Positions 17,856 through 27,634 of a stretch of 64,000 bases of DNA are shown piece after piece. Every line of letters begins with the position of its first letter. The stretch's first letter is position 1. Origin of the DNA: Microbacterium tenebrionis (GTDB taxonomy: Bacteria; Actinomycetota; Actinomycetes; Actinomycetales; Microbacteriaceae); contig NZ_CAHJXQ010000003.1 of the NCBI RefSeq assembly GCF_903645325.1, positions 124,001-188,000 of the forward strand, read 5' to 3'. The notes beneath the pieces were generated by a model that saw only the letters and a program-made list of their open reading frames with translations, had not been told where the DNA came from and did not search any database. A program made the translations under genes and the position numbers.

Positions 17856-19186
17856 ATGACATCCGCGCCGCTGCTCTCGGGACAGACTCCGCTGGCCGTC
17901 CGCATGCGTCCCGTCTCGCTCGACGAGGTCGCCGGGCAGCAGCACCTGCTCCGCGCCGGTTCGCCGATCGTGGCCCTCGCCGACCCGGACGCCGCCTCTC
18001 CCGGGGCGGTCTCGATCATCCTGTGGGGGCCGCCCGGTACGGGAAAGACCACTCTCGCGCAGGCGATCGCGCGGTCGTCGGGGCGGCGCTTCGTCGAGCT
18101 GTCGGCCATCACCGCCGGCGTCAAGGACGTCCGCGAGGTGATGCAGGAGGCGATCACGCAGCGCGATCTGTACGGCCAGACGACGATCCTCTTCCTCGAT
18201 GAGATCCACCGGTTCACGAAGGCTCAGCAGGATGCCCTTCTTCCCGGTGTCGAGAACGGCTGGGTGATCCTCATCGCCGCGACCACGGAGAACCCCTCGT
18301 TCTCGGTGATCTCGCCGCTGCTGTCGCGCTCGCTTCTGCTCACCCTGCAGCCGCTCACCGACGACGACATCGCCCTGCTCATCGACCGTGCGGTCGCGGA
18401 TGCGCGGGGTCTGGGCGGCGCGGTCGAGATCGACGAGGCGGCACGCGGCGCGCTCGTGCGTCTGGCATCCGGCGACGCGCGCCGCGCGCTGACCGGGCTG
18501 GAGGCCGCAGCCGCCGTCGCGGCGTCGCGGGCCGCCGGCGACGATGCGCTGCCGTCCGTCACGGCCGACGACGTCGCCCAGGCCGTCGATCGGGCCCTCC
18601 TGCGATACGACAGGCAGGGCGACGAGCACTACGACGTGATCAGTGCGTTCATCAAGTCGATCCGCGGCTCCAACCCGGATGCCGCGCTGCACTACCTGGC
18701 GCGCATGATCGAGGCGGGGGGGACCCGCGGTTCATCGCCCGCCGGCTGGTGATCTCGGCCGCCGGGGACGTCGGGCTCGCCGATCCGCAGGGCCTGGTGA
18801 TCGCGACGGCGGCCGCCGCCGCCGTCGCCTTCATCGGGATGCCGGAGGGCCGGATCCCGCTCGCCGAGGCGACCGTGTACCTCGCGACGACGGCGAAATC
18901 CAACGCGGCCTACGCCGGCATCGACGCGGCGATCGCCGATGTTCGCGCCGGCAGCTTCGGGCGGGTGCCCCCGCACCTGCGCGACGCGCACTACCCGGGC
19001 GCCAAGCGCCTGGGCCACGGCAAGGGTTACGCGTACCCGCACGACAACGAGCACGGCATCGTGCCGCAGCAGTATCTGCCGGACGAGCTCGACGGCCGTC
19101 GCTACTACCGGCCCAAGAACCTCGGCGCAGAGCGCGACATCTCGTCCCGCCTCGAGCGCATCCGCCGCATCCTCGACGGTCGCTGA
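17856..19186 (+). pseudogene. rarA: Replication-associated recombination ATPase RarA/MgsA, frameshifted
   Basis: RarA is a clamp-loader-like AAA+ ATPase that acts at stalled forks. The first frame (17856-18752) encodes 298 residues with Walker A GPPGTGKT at 58-65, FLDEIHRF and the sensor region [10 protein letters not shown]. It then ends abnormally. The missing C-terminal domain continues in another frame from about 18722 to 19186 (SAAGDVGLADPQGL to the end, including YPHDNEHGIVPQQYLPD). The break is at the seven-G run 18716-18722; adding one base there restores [16 protein letters not shown] and gives about 443 residues, the usual family length. Either the strain has lost RarA's tetramerisation domain or the base call is wrong. 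Confidence 0.9.
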
Positions 19187-19205
19187 GGGCGCGCGGCGCG
19201 TCTGT

Positions 19206-19211
19206 TAGACT
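19206..19211 (+). promoter_or_regulatory. Predicted -10 element for rpsD
   Basis: TAGACT, extended as GTTAGACT, just after the rarA end. It would start transcription near 19218 and leave a leader of about 139 nt, unusually long for this window. Confidence 0.5.
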
Positions 19212-19217
19212 TGATCG

Positions 19218-19356
19218 GCTCGAAACCGAGTTTTCGGGCATCCCTACGTTCACACCCCACCTTCTTCGCGCCCCGGCGTGCGCGATCCAGGCAGAGCGCG
19301 GGAGATACGTCCGTGCGACGTGAAAGACACGTCCACGTCATCGGAAGGAATGCTTC
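19218..19356 (+). promoter_or_regulatory. Long 5' leader of rpsD
   Basis: The leader contains a small hairpin CTCG-AAAC-CGAG followed by TTTT (19219-19234) right after the predicted start, and a perfect 6-bp hairpin GACGTG-AAAGA-CACGTC (19317-19333) shortly before the GGAAGGAA ribosome site. Ribosomal protein S4 is a known translational autoregulator in other bacteria, so control by S4 binding is plausible; I do not recognise a known leader motif here. Confidence 0.4.
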
Positions 19357-19986
19357 GTGGTCACGAAGTCCCAGGACCGCCGCAAGGTCCGTCTGTCCCG
19401 CGCCCTCGGCGTGGCACTCACCCCGAAGGCCGCCCGCTACCTCGAGAAGCGTCCCTACGCTCCGGGCGAGCACGGCCGCACCAAGCGCAAGGCCGACAGC
19501 GACTACGCCGTCCGCCTCCGCGAGAAGCAGCGTCTGCGCGAGCAGTACGGCATCCGCGAGAAGCAGCTGCGCATCGCGTTCAACGAGGCGCGCCGCGTCG
19601 ACGGCCTGACCGGTGAGAACCTGGTCGAGCTGCTCGAGATGCGCCTCGACGCCCTCGTGCTGCGTTCGGGCTTCGCCCGCACGACTGCACAGGCCCGCCA
19701 GATGGTCGTGCACCGTCACATCATGGTCGACGGTCAGCTCGTCGACCGCCCGTCCTTCCGCGTGAAGCCGGGTCAGCTCATCCACGTCAAGCCGCGCAGC
19801 GAGGGTACCGAGCCCTTCCAGGTCGCAGCCGCCGGCGGTCACGCCGAGGTCCTGCCTCCCGTTCCCGGCTACCTCGAGGTCGAGCTCGACAAGCTGCAGG
19901 CACGCCTGGTCCGTCGTCCGAAGCGCGCCGAGGTTCCCGTGACCTGTGAAGTGCAGCTCGTCGTCGAGTACTACGCGGCTCGCTAG
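19357..19986 (+). CDS. rpsD: 30S ribosomal protein S4
   Basis: S4 is a primary 16S rRNA-binding protein and nucleates small-subunit assembly. The 209-residue protein has the S4 N-terminal domain (KSQDRRKVRLSRALG, then RPYAPGEHG) and the S4 RNA-binding domain (RLDALVLRSGFARTTAQARQ and VVHRHIMVDGQ). It begins with GTG after a GGAAGGAA ribosome site. It stands alone here rather than in the alpha operon and is closed by a strong terminator at 20094-20127, so it probably forms a single-gene transcript. Confidence 0.98.
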   Translation: MVTKSQDRRKVRLSRALGVALTPKAARYLEKRPYAPGEHGRTKRKADSDYAVRLREKQRLREQYGIREKQLRIAFNEARRVDGLTGENLVELLEMRLDALVLRSGFARTTAQARQMVVHRHIMVDGQLVDRPSFRVKPGQLIHVKPRSEGTEPFQVAAAGGHAEVLPPVPGYLEVELDKLQARLVRRPKRAEVPVTCEVQLVVEYYAAR

Positions 19987-20075
19987 CGAGGTGCGCAGTA
20001 CTCGAGTCGCGCAGCGACCAGACAAGCACTGGTTCGCGGTGCCCGCGTCAGCGGGTGTCGTGTACGCGGCTCGCT
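19972..20075 (+). repeat. 13-bp direct repeat of the rpsD 3' end
   Basis: TACGCGGCTCGCT occurs at 19972-19984, at the end of rpsD, and again at 20063-20075 in the 200-base gap after it. The gap has no convincing ORF. It also contains the palindrome ACTCGAGT and a CCCGC-GTCA-GCGGG hairpin (about 20044-20057). It looks like an old partial duplication or a processing region of the rpsD mRNA tail. Confidence 0.5.
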
Positions 20076-20093
20076 GATACAGCGTTACAGCAG

Positions 20094-20133
20094 AAGGAGG
20101 CGTCGGGGGAGATCCCGGCGCCTCCTTCCGTTT
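20094..20133 (+). terminator. Strong hairpin terminator after rpsD
   Basis: A 14-bp stem (20094-20107 with 20114-20127, one G-U pair) closes a 6-base loop GGAGAT; the arms read AAGGAGGCGTCGGG and CCCGGCGCCTCCTT. The short tail CCGTTT follows. This is the most stable intergenic hairpin I found in the window and separates rpsD from the alaS group. Confidence 0.75.
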
Positions 20134-20138
20134 CCGCC

Positions 20139-20144
20139 TACGAT
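20139..20144 (+). promoter_or_regulatory. Predicted -10 element for the ORF at 20187 and alaS
   Basis: TACGAT follows directly after the rpsD terminator and would start transcription near 20151, with a leader of about 36 nt before the ATG at 20187. Confidence 0.4.
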
Positions 20145-20186
20145 GGAAAGACCGCGCTCTGCGGACCCAATCGCGAGGATGACGAC

Positions 20187-20375
20187 ATGAAGAACGTGCT
20201 GTGGTTCCTGATCGGCGTGATCGGCGGCTTCGTCGCCGCGCACTTCATGAACAAGGACCCCCGCGGCCACGACCTGCTGGCCGACGTCGACGCCCGCATC
20301 ACCGAGTTCACCGCGATTCTCGGCGACGCGTATCGCGACCAGGAGGCGCGGCTCGTCGAGCCCCGTGAGAACTGA
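20187..20375 (+). CDS. Small membrane protein upstream of alaS
   Basis: This 62-residue protein has an N-terminal membrane helix (residues 3-20, VLWFLIGVIGGFVAAHF) and an acidic, helical cytoplasmic tail (HDLLADVDARITEFTAILGDAY). I do not recognise a named family; similar short proteins precede alaS in related actinobacteria as far as I recall. The ATG at 20187 sits behind GAGGAT. It lies 19 bases upstream of the alaS ATG and is probably in the same transcript. Confidence 0.75.
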   Translation: MKNVLWFLIGVIGGFVAAHFMNKDPRGHDLLADVDARITEFTAILGDAYRDQEARLVEPREN

Positions 20376-20394
20376 CAAGGACAGCAACACCCTG

Positions 20395-23055
20395 ATGAAA
20401 ACCGCGGACATCGCGCAGCGCTACCTCACCTACTTCGAGAAGAACGACCACCTGATCGTTCCCTCGGCATCCCTGGTCAGCGACGATCCGTCGCTGCTGT
20501 TCACCGTCGCCGGCATGGTGCCGATGATCCCGTACCTGACCGGAGTCGTTCCCGCGCCGCATCCGCGGATCGCCGATGTGCAGAAATGCATTCGCACCAA
20601 CGACATCGAGGAAGTGGGCCGGACCGCCCGTCATGGCACCTTCTTCCAGATGCTGGGCAATTGGTCCTTCGGCGACTACTTCAAAGAGGGCGCGATCCGC
20701 TACGCGTGGGAGCTGCTGACCTCCTCCGAGTCCGACGGCGGTCTCGGCTTCGACGAGAAGGATCTCTGGGTCACCGTCTACGAGACCGACGACGAAGCCG
20801 AAGCGATCTGGCGCGACATCATCGGGTTGAAGCCCGAGCGGATCCAGCGGCTCGGCCGGGCCGACAACTACTGGAACACCGGGCAGCCCGGCCCCGGCGG
20901 CCCGGATTCGGAGATCTTCTTCGACCGCGGTCCCGCTTACGGCAAGGACGGCGGACCCGCGGTCGACGACTCGAGGTTCCTGGAGATCTGGAATCTCGTG
21001 TTCATGCAGGACTTCATCGAGAACATCCGCGGGAAGACCGATTTCGACATCGTCGGCGAACTGCCGATGAAGAACATCGACACCGGCATGGGGCTCGAGC
21101 GCGTCGCCTTCCTCAAGCAGGGCGTCGAGAACATGTACGAGACGGACCAGGTGCGTCCGGTTCTCGACCGCGCGATCGAGCTGTCCGGTCGTCGCTACGG
21201 CGCAGTCCACGAGGACGATGTCCGTTTCCGCGTCATCGCCGACCACGTGCGCTCCTCTCTCATGCTGCTCTCCGATGGCGTCCGGCCGTCGAACGAGGGG
21301 CGCGGGTACATCCTTCGCCGACTCATGCGTCGCACGGTCCGGGCGATGCGTCTGCTCGGCGTCGATGAGCCGTCCTTCCCCGAGCTGTTCTCCGCGTCGC
21401 GCGATGCGATGAAGGCGACCTACCCGGAACTGGAGACGGACTGGTCGGTGCTGTCGTCCGCCGCCTTCGCCGAGGAGGAGACCTTCCGCCGCACGCTCGC
21501 GCAGGGGTCGACGATCCTCGACCTCGCGCTGGATCAGACCAAGAGCGCCGGGGGGAGCACTCTCAGCGGCCCCGAGGCCTTCCTGCTCCACGACACGTAC
21601 GGGTTCCCGATCGATCTGACACTCGAAGTGGCGGAGGAAGCGGGTCTGTCCGTGGATCGCTCGGCCTTCGACGCGCTCATGCAGGAGCAGCGCCAGCGCG
21701 CCAAGGAGGACGCCCGCAACCGCAAGCGCCAGCTCGCAGATGTCTCGGTCTACCGCGACCTGCGTGCGCTCGGCGAGACGACGTTCGCCGGCTACGACGA
21801 TCTCGAGACGGAGTCGCGGGTGCTGGGCATCCTCGTCGACGGCCAGCCGGCGGTGTCGGCGAGCGAAGGCCAGGTCGCCGAGATCGTCCTCGCCGAGACG
21901 ACGCTGTACGCCGAGTCCGGCGGCCAGGTCGCCGACAAGGGCATGATCGTGGGACCGGGCTATGAGCTCGAGGTCCTCGACGTCCAGAAGCCGGTCCCCG
22001 GCCTCATCAGCCACACCGTGCAGGTGAGCACGGGCACGGTCGTGGTCGACGACCGCGCGACGACCGTCGTGGACGCGGCGAACCGTCGTGCCGCCCAGCA
22101 GGCCCACTCCGCGACGCACCTTGTGCACGCCGCGCTGCGCGACACGCTCGGCCAGGGTGCCACCCAGGCCGGATCCCTGAACCGCGCCGGCTACATGCGC
22201 TTCGACTTCTCGTGGTCGCAGCCGCTGTCGACCGATACGCGCACCGAGATCGAGGAGATCACCAACCGCGCCGTGCATGATGCCCTCGAGGTGACCACGC
22301 GCATCGTCTCGCTCGACGAGGCGAAGGAGGCCGGCGCCATGGCCCTGTTCGGCGAGAAGTACGGCGACGTCGTGCGGATGGTCGACATCGGCGGACCGTG
22401 GTCGCGCGAACTGTGCGCCGGCACGCACGTGCGCTCGAGCGCCGAGATCGGTCTGGTCAGCGTGGTCGGGGAGTCCTCCGTCGGCGCATCCAACCGACGC
22501 ATCGAGGCCCTGGTCGGCCAGGATGCTTTCCGCGAACTCGCCGCCGAGCGTGCGATCGTCTCGCAGCTCACGTCGGCGCTGAAGACACCGCGCGAGCAGC
22601 TGCCCGATCGGATCGCCGAGATCGCCGCGAACCTCAAGGCGGCCGAGAAGCGCATCGCGCAGTTCGAGGCGAAGGAGCGCGAAGGCCGGGTTCCGGCGAT
22701 CGCCGACGCCGCCGAGCGCATCGGCGCCTTCCGCGTGGCCGCAGTGTCGATCGGCGAGGTCGCCTCGGGGGATGACCTGCGCGGCCTCGCGCTGAGCGTG
22801 CGCGAACGCCTCGGGTCCGACCCCGCGGTCGTCGCCCTCGGCGGCGTGGCCGGCGGGCGGCCCGTGGTGGTGGTCGCGACGAACGAGGCGGCCCGTGCGG
22901 CCGGCGCCAAGGCCGGTGCGCTCGCGAAGCGCGCCGCGGGCGTGCTCGGCGGCGGTGGCGGCGGACGCGATGACGTCGCCCAGGGCGGCGGAACGGATGC
23001 CGCAGCCCTCCCGGCGGCCTTCGACGCCATCACGACCGAGCTGCGGAGCGCGTGA
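20395..23055 (+). CDS. alaS: Alanyl-tRNA synthetase
   Basis: AlaRS charges tRNA-Ala and edits Ser and Gly mischarging. The 886-residue protein has the class II core (MKTADIAQRYLTYFEKNDH, VPSASLVSDDPSLLFTVAGM), the editing domain with HSATH and the C-x-x-x-H motif CAGTH, a coiled-coil linker and the C-Ala domain ending in the glycine-rich VLGGGGGGRDDVAQGGG. The ATG at 20395 gives the standard N-terminus; a GTG at 20365 would add 10 unrelated residues. Its end overlaps ruvX by 4 bases. Confidence 0.97.
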   Translation: MKTADIAQRYLTYFEKNDHLIVPSASLVSDDPSLLFTVAGMVPMIPYLTGVVPAPHPRIADVQKCIRTNDIEEVGRTARHGTFFQMLGNWSFGDYFKEGAIRYAWELLTSSESDGGLGFDEKDLWVTVYETDDEAEAIWRDIIGLKPERIQRLGRADNYWNTGQPGPGGPDSEIFFDRGPAYGKDGGPAVDDSRFLEIWNLVFMQDFIENIRGKTDFDIVGELPMKNIDTGMGLERVAFLKQGVENMYETDQVRPVLDRAIELSGRRYGAVHEDDVRFRVIADHVRSSLMLLSDGVRPSNEGRGYILRRLMRRTVRAMRLLGVDEPSFPELFSASRDAMKATYPELETDWSVLSSAAFAEEETFRRTLAQGSTILDLALDQTKSAGGSTLSGPEAFLLHDTYGFPIDLTLEVAEEAGLSVDRSAFDALMQEQRQRAKEDARNRKRQLADVSVYRDLRALGETTFAGYDDLETESRVLGILVDGQPAVSASEGQVAEIVLAETTLYAESGGQVADKGMIVGPGYELEVLDVQKPVPGLISHTVQVSTGTVVVDDRATTVVDAANRRAAQQAHSATHLVHAALRDTLGQGATQAGSLNRAGYMRFDFSWSQPLSTDTRTEIEEITNRAVHDALEVTTRIVSLDEAKEAGAMALFGEKYGDVVRMVDIGGPWSRELCAGTHVRSSAEIGLVSVVGESSVGASNRRIEALVGQDAFRELAAERAIVSQLTSALKTPREQLPDRIAEIAANLKAAEKRIAQFEAKEREGRVPAIADAAERIGAFRVAAVSIGEVASGDDLRGLALSVRERLGSDPAVVALGGVAGGRPVVVVATNEAARAAGAKAGALAKRAAGVLGGGGGGRDDVAQGGGTDAAALPAAFDAITTELRSA

Positions 23056-23525
23056 CCGGTTTCCGTCGCGGCGTGCGACTCGGCGTGGACGTGGGCAGGG
23101 CCCGCGTCGGCGTCTCGCGCTGCGACCCCGACGGGATGCTGGCGGTCCCGGTGGAGACCGTGCCGCGCTCGGATGCCTCGCTCCAGCGTCTCGCCGAGAT
23201 CGCGGAGGAGTACGAGCCTCTCGAGTTCGTCGTCGGCCTCCCCGTGAACATGCATGGCGAGGACACTCCGTCGACGACCGATGCCAGAGATTTCGCGTCT
23301 GCGCTGACCGCTCTGACGTCCATCCCGGTACGGCTCGTCGACGAGCGTCTGAGCACGGTCTCGGCGCATGCCGCGCTCCGCTCCTCTGGAAGAACCCAGC
23401 GGAACTCTCGTAGCATTGTCGATCAGGTCGCCGCTGTGGTCCTGCTGCAGCACGCGATCGACACGGAGAAGAGCACCGGCAGCCCGGCCGGTTCCGTGGC
23501 CCCGACCCCCGAGGAGCCCGCCTGA
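23052..23525 (+). CDS. ruvX: Putative pre-16S rRNA nuclease / Holliday junction resolvase homologue (RuvX/YqgF)
   Basis: This 157-residue YqgF-family protein has an RNase H-like fold with the first catalytic aspartate in LGVDVGRARVGVS, a glutamate in the EFVVGLPVNMHG strand region and an acidic residue in LVDERLSTVSA. The family was named for resemblance to resolvases and has been shown to act in 16S rRNA 5' maturation in E. coli. GTG start overlaps the alaS stop (GTGA). It lies between alaS and mltG, its usual place. Confidence 0.93.
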   Translation: MTGFRRGVRLGVDVGRARVGVSRCDPDGMLAVPVETVPRSDASLQRLAEIAEEYEPLEFVVGLPVNMHGEDTPSTTDARDFASALTALTSIPVRLVDERLSTVSAHAALRSSGRTQRNSRSIVDQVAAVVLLQHAIDTEKSTGSPAGSVAPTPEEPA

Positions 23526-23527
23526 CC

Positions 23528-25021
23528 ATGCCCGATCGTGAGAACGCAGAGTCGAGTTCGCACAGTCTGTCCGACGAGCTCTTCTCGAAGCTGCCGGAAC
23601 CGTCGCACCGTGCGCCGTCGTCCGAATCGTCTCCGCCGGCTCCCGGTTCGCGCCGGGCCCGTCGCGAGGCCGCGCGGTCCGGAGACTCCGCGCAATCCGG
23701 TGACGACGCGCAACCCGGTGACGACGCGCAGTCTGTCAACGACGACGCGACACGCACTCGTACGATCGTGAGCGAGCCACCCGCCGTGCCTGCACGTTCG
23801 GAGGAATCCGCACCGGCGGCAGCACACGAGCAGAACGCGGACGTGAACGAAGAGCCTGCCGCTCCGGCGCAGGCCGCTCAGTCCCGTGCGGCGACGCTCG
23901 ACGACCTCTTCGAAGCCGACCACAGCGAGGACGTCCACTCCAAGAAGGAGAAGAAGAAGCGCCGCACCGGGTGCCTCGTCGCCCTCGTGATCCTCCTCGC
24001 CATCCTCGGCGGTCTGACCGCGGGCGGATTCTGGGTCTGGAACACCTACGGCGACAAGATCAGCGACGTCATGGGCTGGGGCCCGCCCGAGGACTGGGAG
24101 CCCGGCATCGCGACCGGCGAGGTCTTCGTCACGATCCGTGACGGCGACACCGGCGCGCCGGTGTCCACCGCGCTGTACGAGGCGGGCGTCACGCGCACGG
24201 AGAACGTCTTCTACGACTACCTGGTCGACGAGAACATCGCCGTGACGTTCTACCCCGGCGTGTACAAGCTGCAGGAGAAGATGACGGCGCAGGCCGCACT
24301 CGAGGCGATCCAGGACCCTGCGAGCAAGGCCGAGAACACGGCATCCGTTCCGGAGGGGTCCACGCTCGAGCAGATGCTCCCGCTGATCGCCGACGGGCTG
24401 GCGATGCCCGTGGAGGACTTCCAGGCGGCCGTCGAGAACCCGAGCACCTACGGCGTGGCGGCGGACAGCCTGGAGGGCTGGCTGTTCCCTGCCGTCTACA
24501 CCTTCGATCCGGAAGTCACCGCCGAGCAGGTGATCCAGCGGATGGTCGACCGGACGTGGGAGTCGCTCGCGGCGGCACAGGTTCCTGACGCCGACGCGCA
24601 GCGCATCCTGACGATCGCTTCGATCATTCAGCGCGAAGGCAGAGCAGACGACTTCGACAAGGTGTCGCGCGTCATCCAGAACCGTCTCGACGACGGGATG
24701 AAGCTGCAGATGGACTCCACCGCGCAGTTCGGATACGGCGAACTGCACGCAGGGGTCGTCAGCACGTCGGAGGAGGCGCAGTTCGACGACAACCCGTGGA
24801 ACACCTATGTGATCGACGGGCTTCCGAAGGGCCCGATCGCGACAGCCAGCGACGCTGCGATCGACGCGGCCATGCATCCGGCAGACGGACCGTGGCTCTA
24901 CTTCGTCACGATCAACCCGCAGACCGGTGAGACGGTCTTCTCGACGACGTACGAGGAGCACCAGGCGGCGATCGGAACATGGCAGCAGTGGTGCCGTGAC
25001 AACCCCGACCAGGGCTGCTGA
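23528..25021 (+). CDS. mltG: Endolytic transglycosylase MltG
   Basis: MltG cuts nascent peptidoglycan strands at the outer face of the membrane and limits glycan length. The 497-residue protein has a long disordered Ser/Pro/Asp-rich cytoplasmic region (residues 1-140) with a repeated SGDDAQPGDDAQ-like stretch, one membrane helix (about 148-168), a LysM-like region and the YceG fold. The catalytic glutamate is E370 in IASIIQREG. The N-terminal extension is longer than in proteobacteria, as is common in actinobacteria. Two bases separate it from ruvX and it is followed at once by aroE. Confidence 0.95.
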   Translation: MPDRENAESSSHSLSDELFSKLPEPSHRAPSSESSPPAPGSRRARREAARSGDSAQSGDDAQPGDDAQSVNDDATRTRTIVSEPPAVPARSEESAPAAAHEQNADVNEEPAAPAQAAQSRAATLDDLFEADHSEDVHSKKEKKKRRTGCLVALVILLAILGGLTAGGFWVWNTYGDKISDVMGWGPPEDWEPGIATGEVFVTIRDGDTGAPVSTALYEAGVTRTENVFYDYLVDENIAVTFYPGVYKLQEKMTAQAALEAIQDPASKAENTASVPEGSTLEQMLPLIADGLAMPVEDFQAAVENPSTYGVAADSLEGWLFPAVYTFDPEVTAEQVIQRMVDRTWESLAAAQVPDADAQRILTIASIIQREGRADDFDKVSRVIQNRLDDGMKLQMDSTAQFGYGELHAGVVSTSEEAQFDDNPWNTYVIDGLPKGPIATASDAAIDAAMHPADGPWLYFVTINPQTGETVFSTTYEEHQAAIGTWQQWCRDNPDQGC

Positions 25022-25025
25022 GACG

Positions 25026-25841
25026 ATGACGACGAGCCCCCGCCTCGCGGTATGGGGCGACCCGATCGCGCATTCGAGGTCGCCGCAGCTCCACACCGCG
25101 GCCTACCGCGTGCTCGGCCTCGACTGGGTGTACGACCGTCGCCAGGTGACGGCCGAGGCGTTCGATGACGCTCTGGCCGGACTCGACGGCGCTTGGCGCG
25201 GGCTGTCACTCACGATGCCGCTCAAGGAACGCGCCTTCGCGGCGGCCGCGAGCGTCGATCGGCATGCCGAGCTCACGGGGGTCGTGAACACGCTGCTGCT
25301 GGGGGAGCGGCCGGCGGGTTTCAACACTGACGTCGGCGGCATCGTCGACGCGCTCGGCGATGACGGCATCACCGGGGTGCGGTCCGTCCGCATCCTCGGC
25401 GCCGGGGCGACCGCGGCATCCGCCCTGGTCGCGTCCGCCGAACTCGGTTCCGAGCACGTCGAGGTCCGCGCCCGGAGGCCCGAGCGCGCCGCGGCGCTCA
25501 TCGCCCTGGGCCGGCGCCTGGGTGTTCAGGTCGACGTCGACCTCCTCGACGCCGCGCCGACTGCCGTCGATCTGACCGTCTCCACGCTTCCGGGCGGCGC
25601 CGATCTGGACGAGAGCGTCGCACGGGCGCTCTCCGCGGACGGCGGAGCACTGTTCGACGTCGCCTACGCGCCGTGGCCGTCGGCGCTCGGCGCCGTCTGG
25701 CAGCAGCGGCCGGTGATCTCCGGACTCGGGATGCTCCTGCACCAGGCCGTCCGCCAGGTGCGGATCTTCGTGAACGGCGACCCGGCGGCACCGCTCCCGG
25801 ATGAGCACGCCGTGCTGACCGCGATGCGCGACGCGCTCTGA
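25026..25841 (+). CDS. aroE: Shikimate dehydrogenase
   Basis: AroE reduces 3-dehydroshikimate to shikimate with NADPH. This 271-residue protein has the N-terminal substrate domain ([25 protein letters not shown] with the catalytic lysine, and NTLL) and a Rossmann domain with [12 protein letters not shown]. The ATG at 25026 begins the conserved [10 protein letters not shown] segment; an upstream in-frame start lies inside mltG and is rejected. It opens the aromatic cluster aroE-aroC-aroK-aroB-aroQ. Confidence 0.94.
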   Translation: MTTSPRLAVWGDPIAHSRSPQLHTAAYRVLGLDWVYDRRQVTAEAFDDALAGLDGAWRGLSLTMPLKERAFAAAASVDRHAELTGVVNTLLLGERPAGFNTDVGGIVDALGDDGITGVRSVRILGAGATAASALVASAELGSEHVEVRARRPERAAALIALGRRLGVQVDVDLLDAAPTAVDLTVSTLPGGADLDESVARALSADGGALFDVAYAPWPSALGAVWQQRPVISGLGMLLHQAVRQVRIFVNGDPAAPLPDEHAVLTAMRDAL

Positions 25842-25899
25842 CGAGGCGGTCTGCGACATACGGACCGAGCAGGGTCTGAAGCCATGGGAGACTGGAGCA

Positions 25900-27129
25900 A
25901 TGCTCCGCGTGCTCACCGCCGGCGAATCGCACGGCCCCGAACTCATCGCCGTCATGGAGGGGCTGCCCTCCGGCGTCCCGATCTCCTGCGAGGCGATCCA
26001 GGCAGACCTCGCGCGCCGCAAGCTCGGCTACGGCCGCGGCTCGCGCATGAAGTTCGAGCAGGACGAACTGACGATCTCCGGCGGCGTCCGCCACGGCAGG
26101 ACGCTCGGCAGCCCGGTCGCCCTGCGCATCGGCAACACCGAGTGGCCCAAGTGGGTCGAGGTGATGAACCCCGAGCCGGTCGAGATCACCGAGAAGTCGC
26201 GCGGCCGCTCGGCACCGCTGACCCGCCCGCGGCCGGGGCACGCCGACCTCGTCGGCATGCAGAAGTACGACTTCGACGAGGCCCGTCCGATCCTCGAGCG
26301 CGCGAGCGCCCGCGAGACCGCGGCCCGTGTCGCGCTCGGCGCCGTGGCCCGTTCATTCCTCGGCGAACTCGGCATCCGCCTGGTCAGCCACACGCTCTCC
26401 ATCGGACCCGTCCAGGTTCCCGAGGGGCGCGCCCTGCCGACGCCCGACGACGTCGACGTGCTGGATGCCGATCCGCTCCGCTGCTTCGATGCCGAGACGT
26501 CCGCGCGCATGGTCGACGAGATCGACGACGCCCGCAAAGCGGGCGACACCCTCGGCGGCATCGTCGAGGTGCTCGCGTACGGACTGCCCCCAGGGCTCGG
26601 CTCGCACGTGCATTGGGACCGGCGCCTGGACGGTCGTCTCGCGCAGGCCGTCATGAGCATCCAGGCCATCAAGGGCGTCGAGATCGGTGACGGCTTCGAG
26701 ACCACGCGTCGCCGGGGCTCCGCAGCCCATGACGAGCTCTTCGCCGCCGATGACGGGATCACGCGATCGTCCGACCGCGCCGGAGGCACGGAGGGCGGCA
26801 TGTCCACCGGTACCGTGCTGCGCGTCCGCGCCGGCATGAAGCCGATCGCGACGGTGCCGCACTCGCTGCGGACGATCGACGTCGCAACCGGCGACGCCGC
26901 GACCGCCCACCACCAGCGCTCCGACATCAGCGCGGTTCCCGCAGCCGGCGTCGTCGCCGAGGCCATGGTCGCCATCGAGCTGGCGAACGCCGTGCTCGAG
27001 AAGTTCGGCGGCGACAGCATCGGCGAGACCCGCCGCAACCTCGAGAGCTACCTCGCCGCCATCCCGGCGGAGCTGCGCACAGCCCCCGCTTCCGAGGCGG
27101 CCCTGATCGCCCACGATGAGCAGTCCTGA
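25900..27129 (+). CDS. aroC: Chorismate synthase
   Basis: AroC converts 5-enolpyruvylshikimate 3-phosphate to chorismate using reduced FMN. The 409-residue protein has the three family signatures, [18 protein letters not shown] near the start, [20 protein letters not shown] glycine-rich region in the second half, and [17 protein letters not shown] near the C-terminus. No aroA or aroG is present in the cluster. The end overlaps aroK by 14 bases. Confidence 0.97.
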   Translation: MLRVLTAGESHGPELIAVMEGLPSGVPISCEAIQADLARRKLGYGRGSRMKFEQDELTISGGVRHGRTLGSPVALRIGNTEWPKWVEVMNPEPVEITEKSRGRSAPLTRPRPGHADLVGMQKYDFDEARPILERASARETAARVALGAVARSFLGELGIRLVSHTLSIGPVQVPEGRALPTPDDVDVLDADPLRCFDAETSARMVDEIDDARKAGDTLGGIVEVLAYGLPPGLGSHVHWDRRLDGRLAQAVMSIQAIKGVEIGDGFETTRRRGSAAHDELFAADDGITRSSDRAGGTEGGMSTGTVLRVRAGMKPIATVPHSLRTIDVATGDAATAHHQRSDISAVPAAGVVAEAMVAIELANAVLEKFGGDSIGETRRNLESYLAAIPAELRTAPASEAALIAHDEQS

Positions 27130-27634
27130 GCCTCTGACGCTCGCGCTCGTGGGGCCCATGGGCGCGGGGAAGACGAGTGTGGGGCGCCGGGTCGCCAAGA
27201 AGCTCCAGGTGCCGTTCATCGACACCGACAGGCGGATCGTCGCAGAGCACGGACCGATCCCCGAACTGTTCACGGCATACGGCGAGGAGCACTTCCGCGC
27301 GCTCGAGCGCACAGCGGTCGCGCAGGCCCTCGCCGAGGGCGGTGTGGTCTCCGTCGGCGGAGGAGCCGTGACCTCGGCCGAGACGCGGGAGCTGCTGAGA
27401 CGGCATACGGTCGTCCTCCTCACCGTCTCGCCCGAGACGGTCGCCCGCCGCATCAGCGGCGGAGGGCGGCCGATGCTCGCCGGGGGCGAGGACCCGATGG
27501 TGCGGTGGAACGAGATATACGAGCAGCGCCGCGGCTGGTACGAGGAGGTCGCCGATGCGACCTTCGACACGTCTCGACGGCCGATGCACCGCATCGCCGA
27601 AGAGATCGCGGCATGGAGGAGAGAGCAGGCATGA
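27116..27634 (+). CDS. aroK: Shikimate kinase
   Basis: AroK phosphorylates shikimate at O3 with ATP. The 172-residue P-loop kinase has Walker A GPMGAGKT at residues 13-20, FIDTDRRI with the substrate-binding aspartate, the arginine in EEHFRALE, and SVGGGAV. The ATG lies inside the end of aroC and gives a normal length. Its stop overlaps the aroB ATG (ATGA). Confidence 0.95.
   Translation: MSSPEPLTLALVGPMGAGKTSVGRRVAKKLQVPFIDTDRRIVAEHGPIPELFTAYGEEHFRALERTAVAQALAEGGVVSVGGGAVTSAETRELLRRHTVVLLTVSPETVARRISGGGRPMLAGGEDPMVRWNEIYEQRRGWYEEVADATFDTSRRPMHRIAEEIAAWRREQA

Noticed and set aside
20308..23757. A 1149-codon open frame on the minus strand opposite alaS and ruvX
   Set aside because: It is a codon-bias shadow; alaS on the plus strand is unmistakable and the antisense product is low-complexity.
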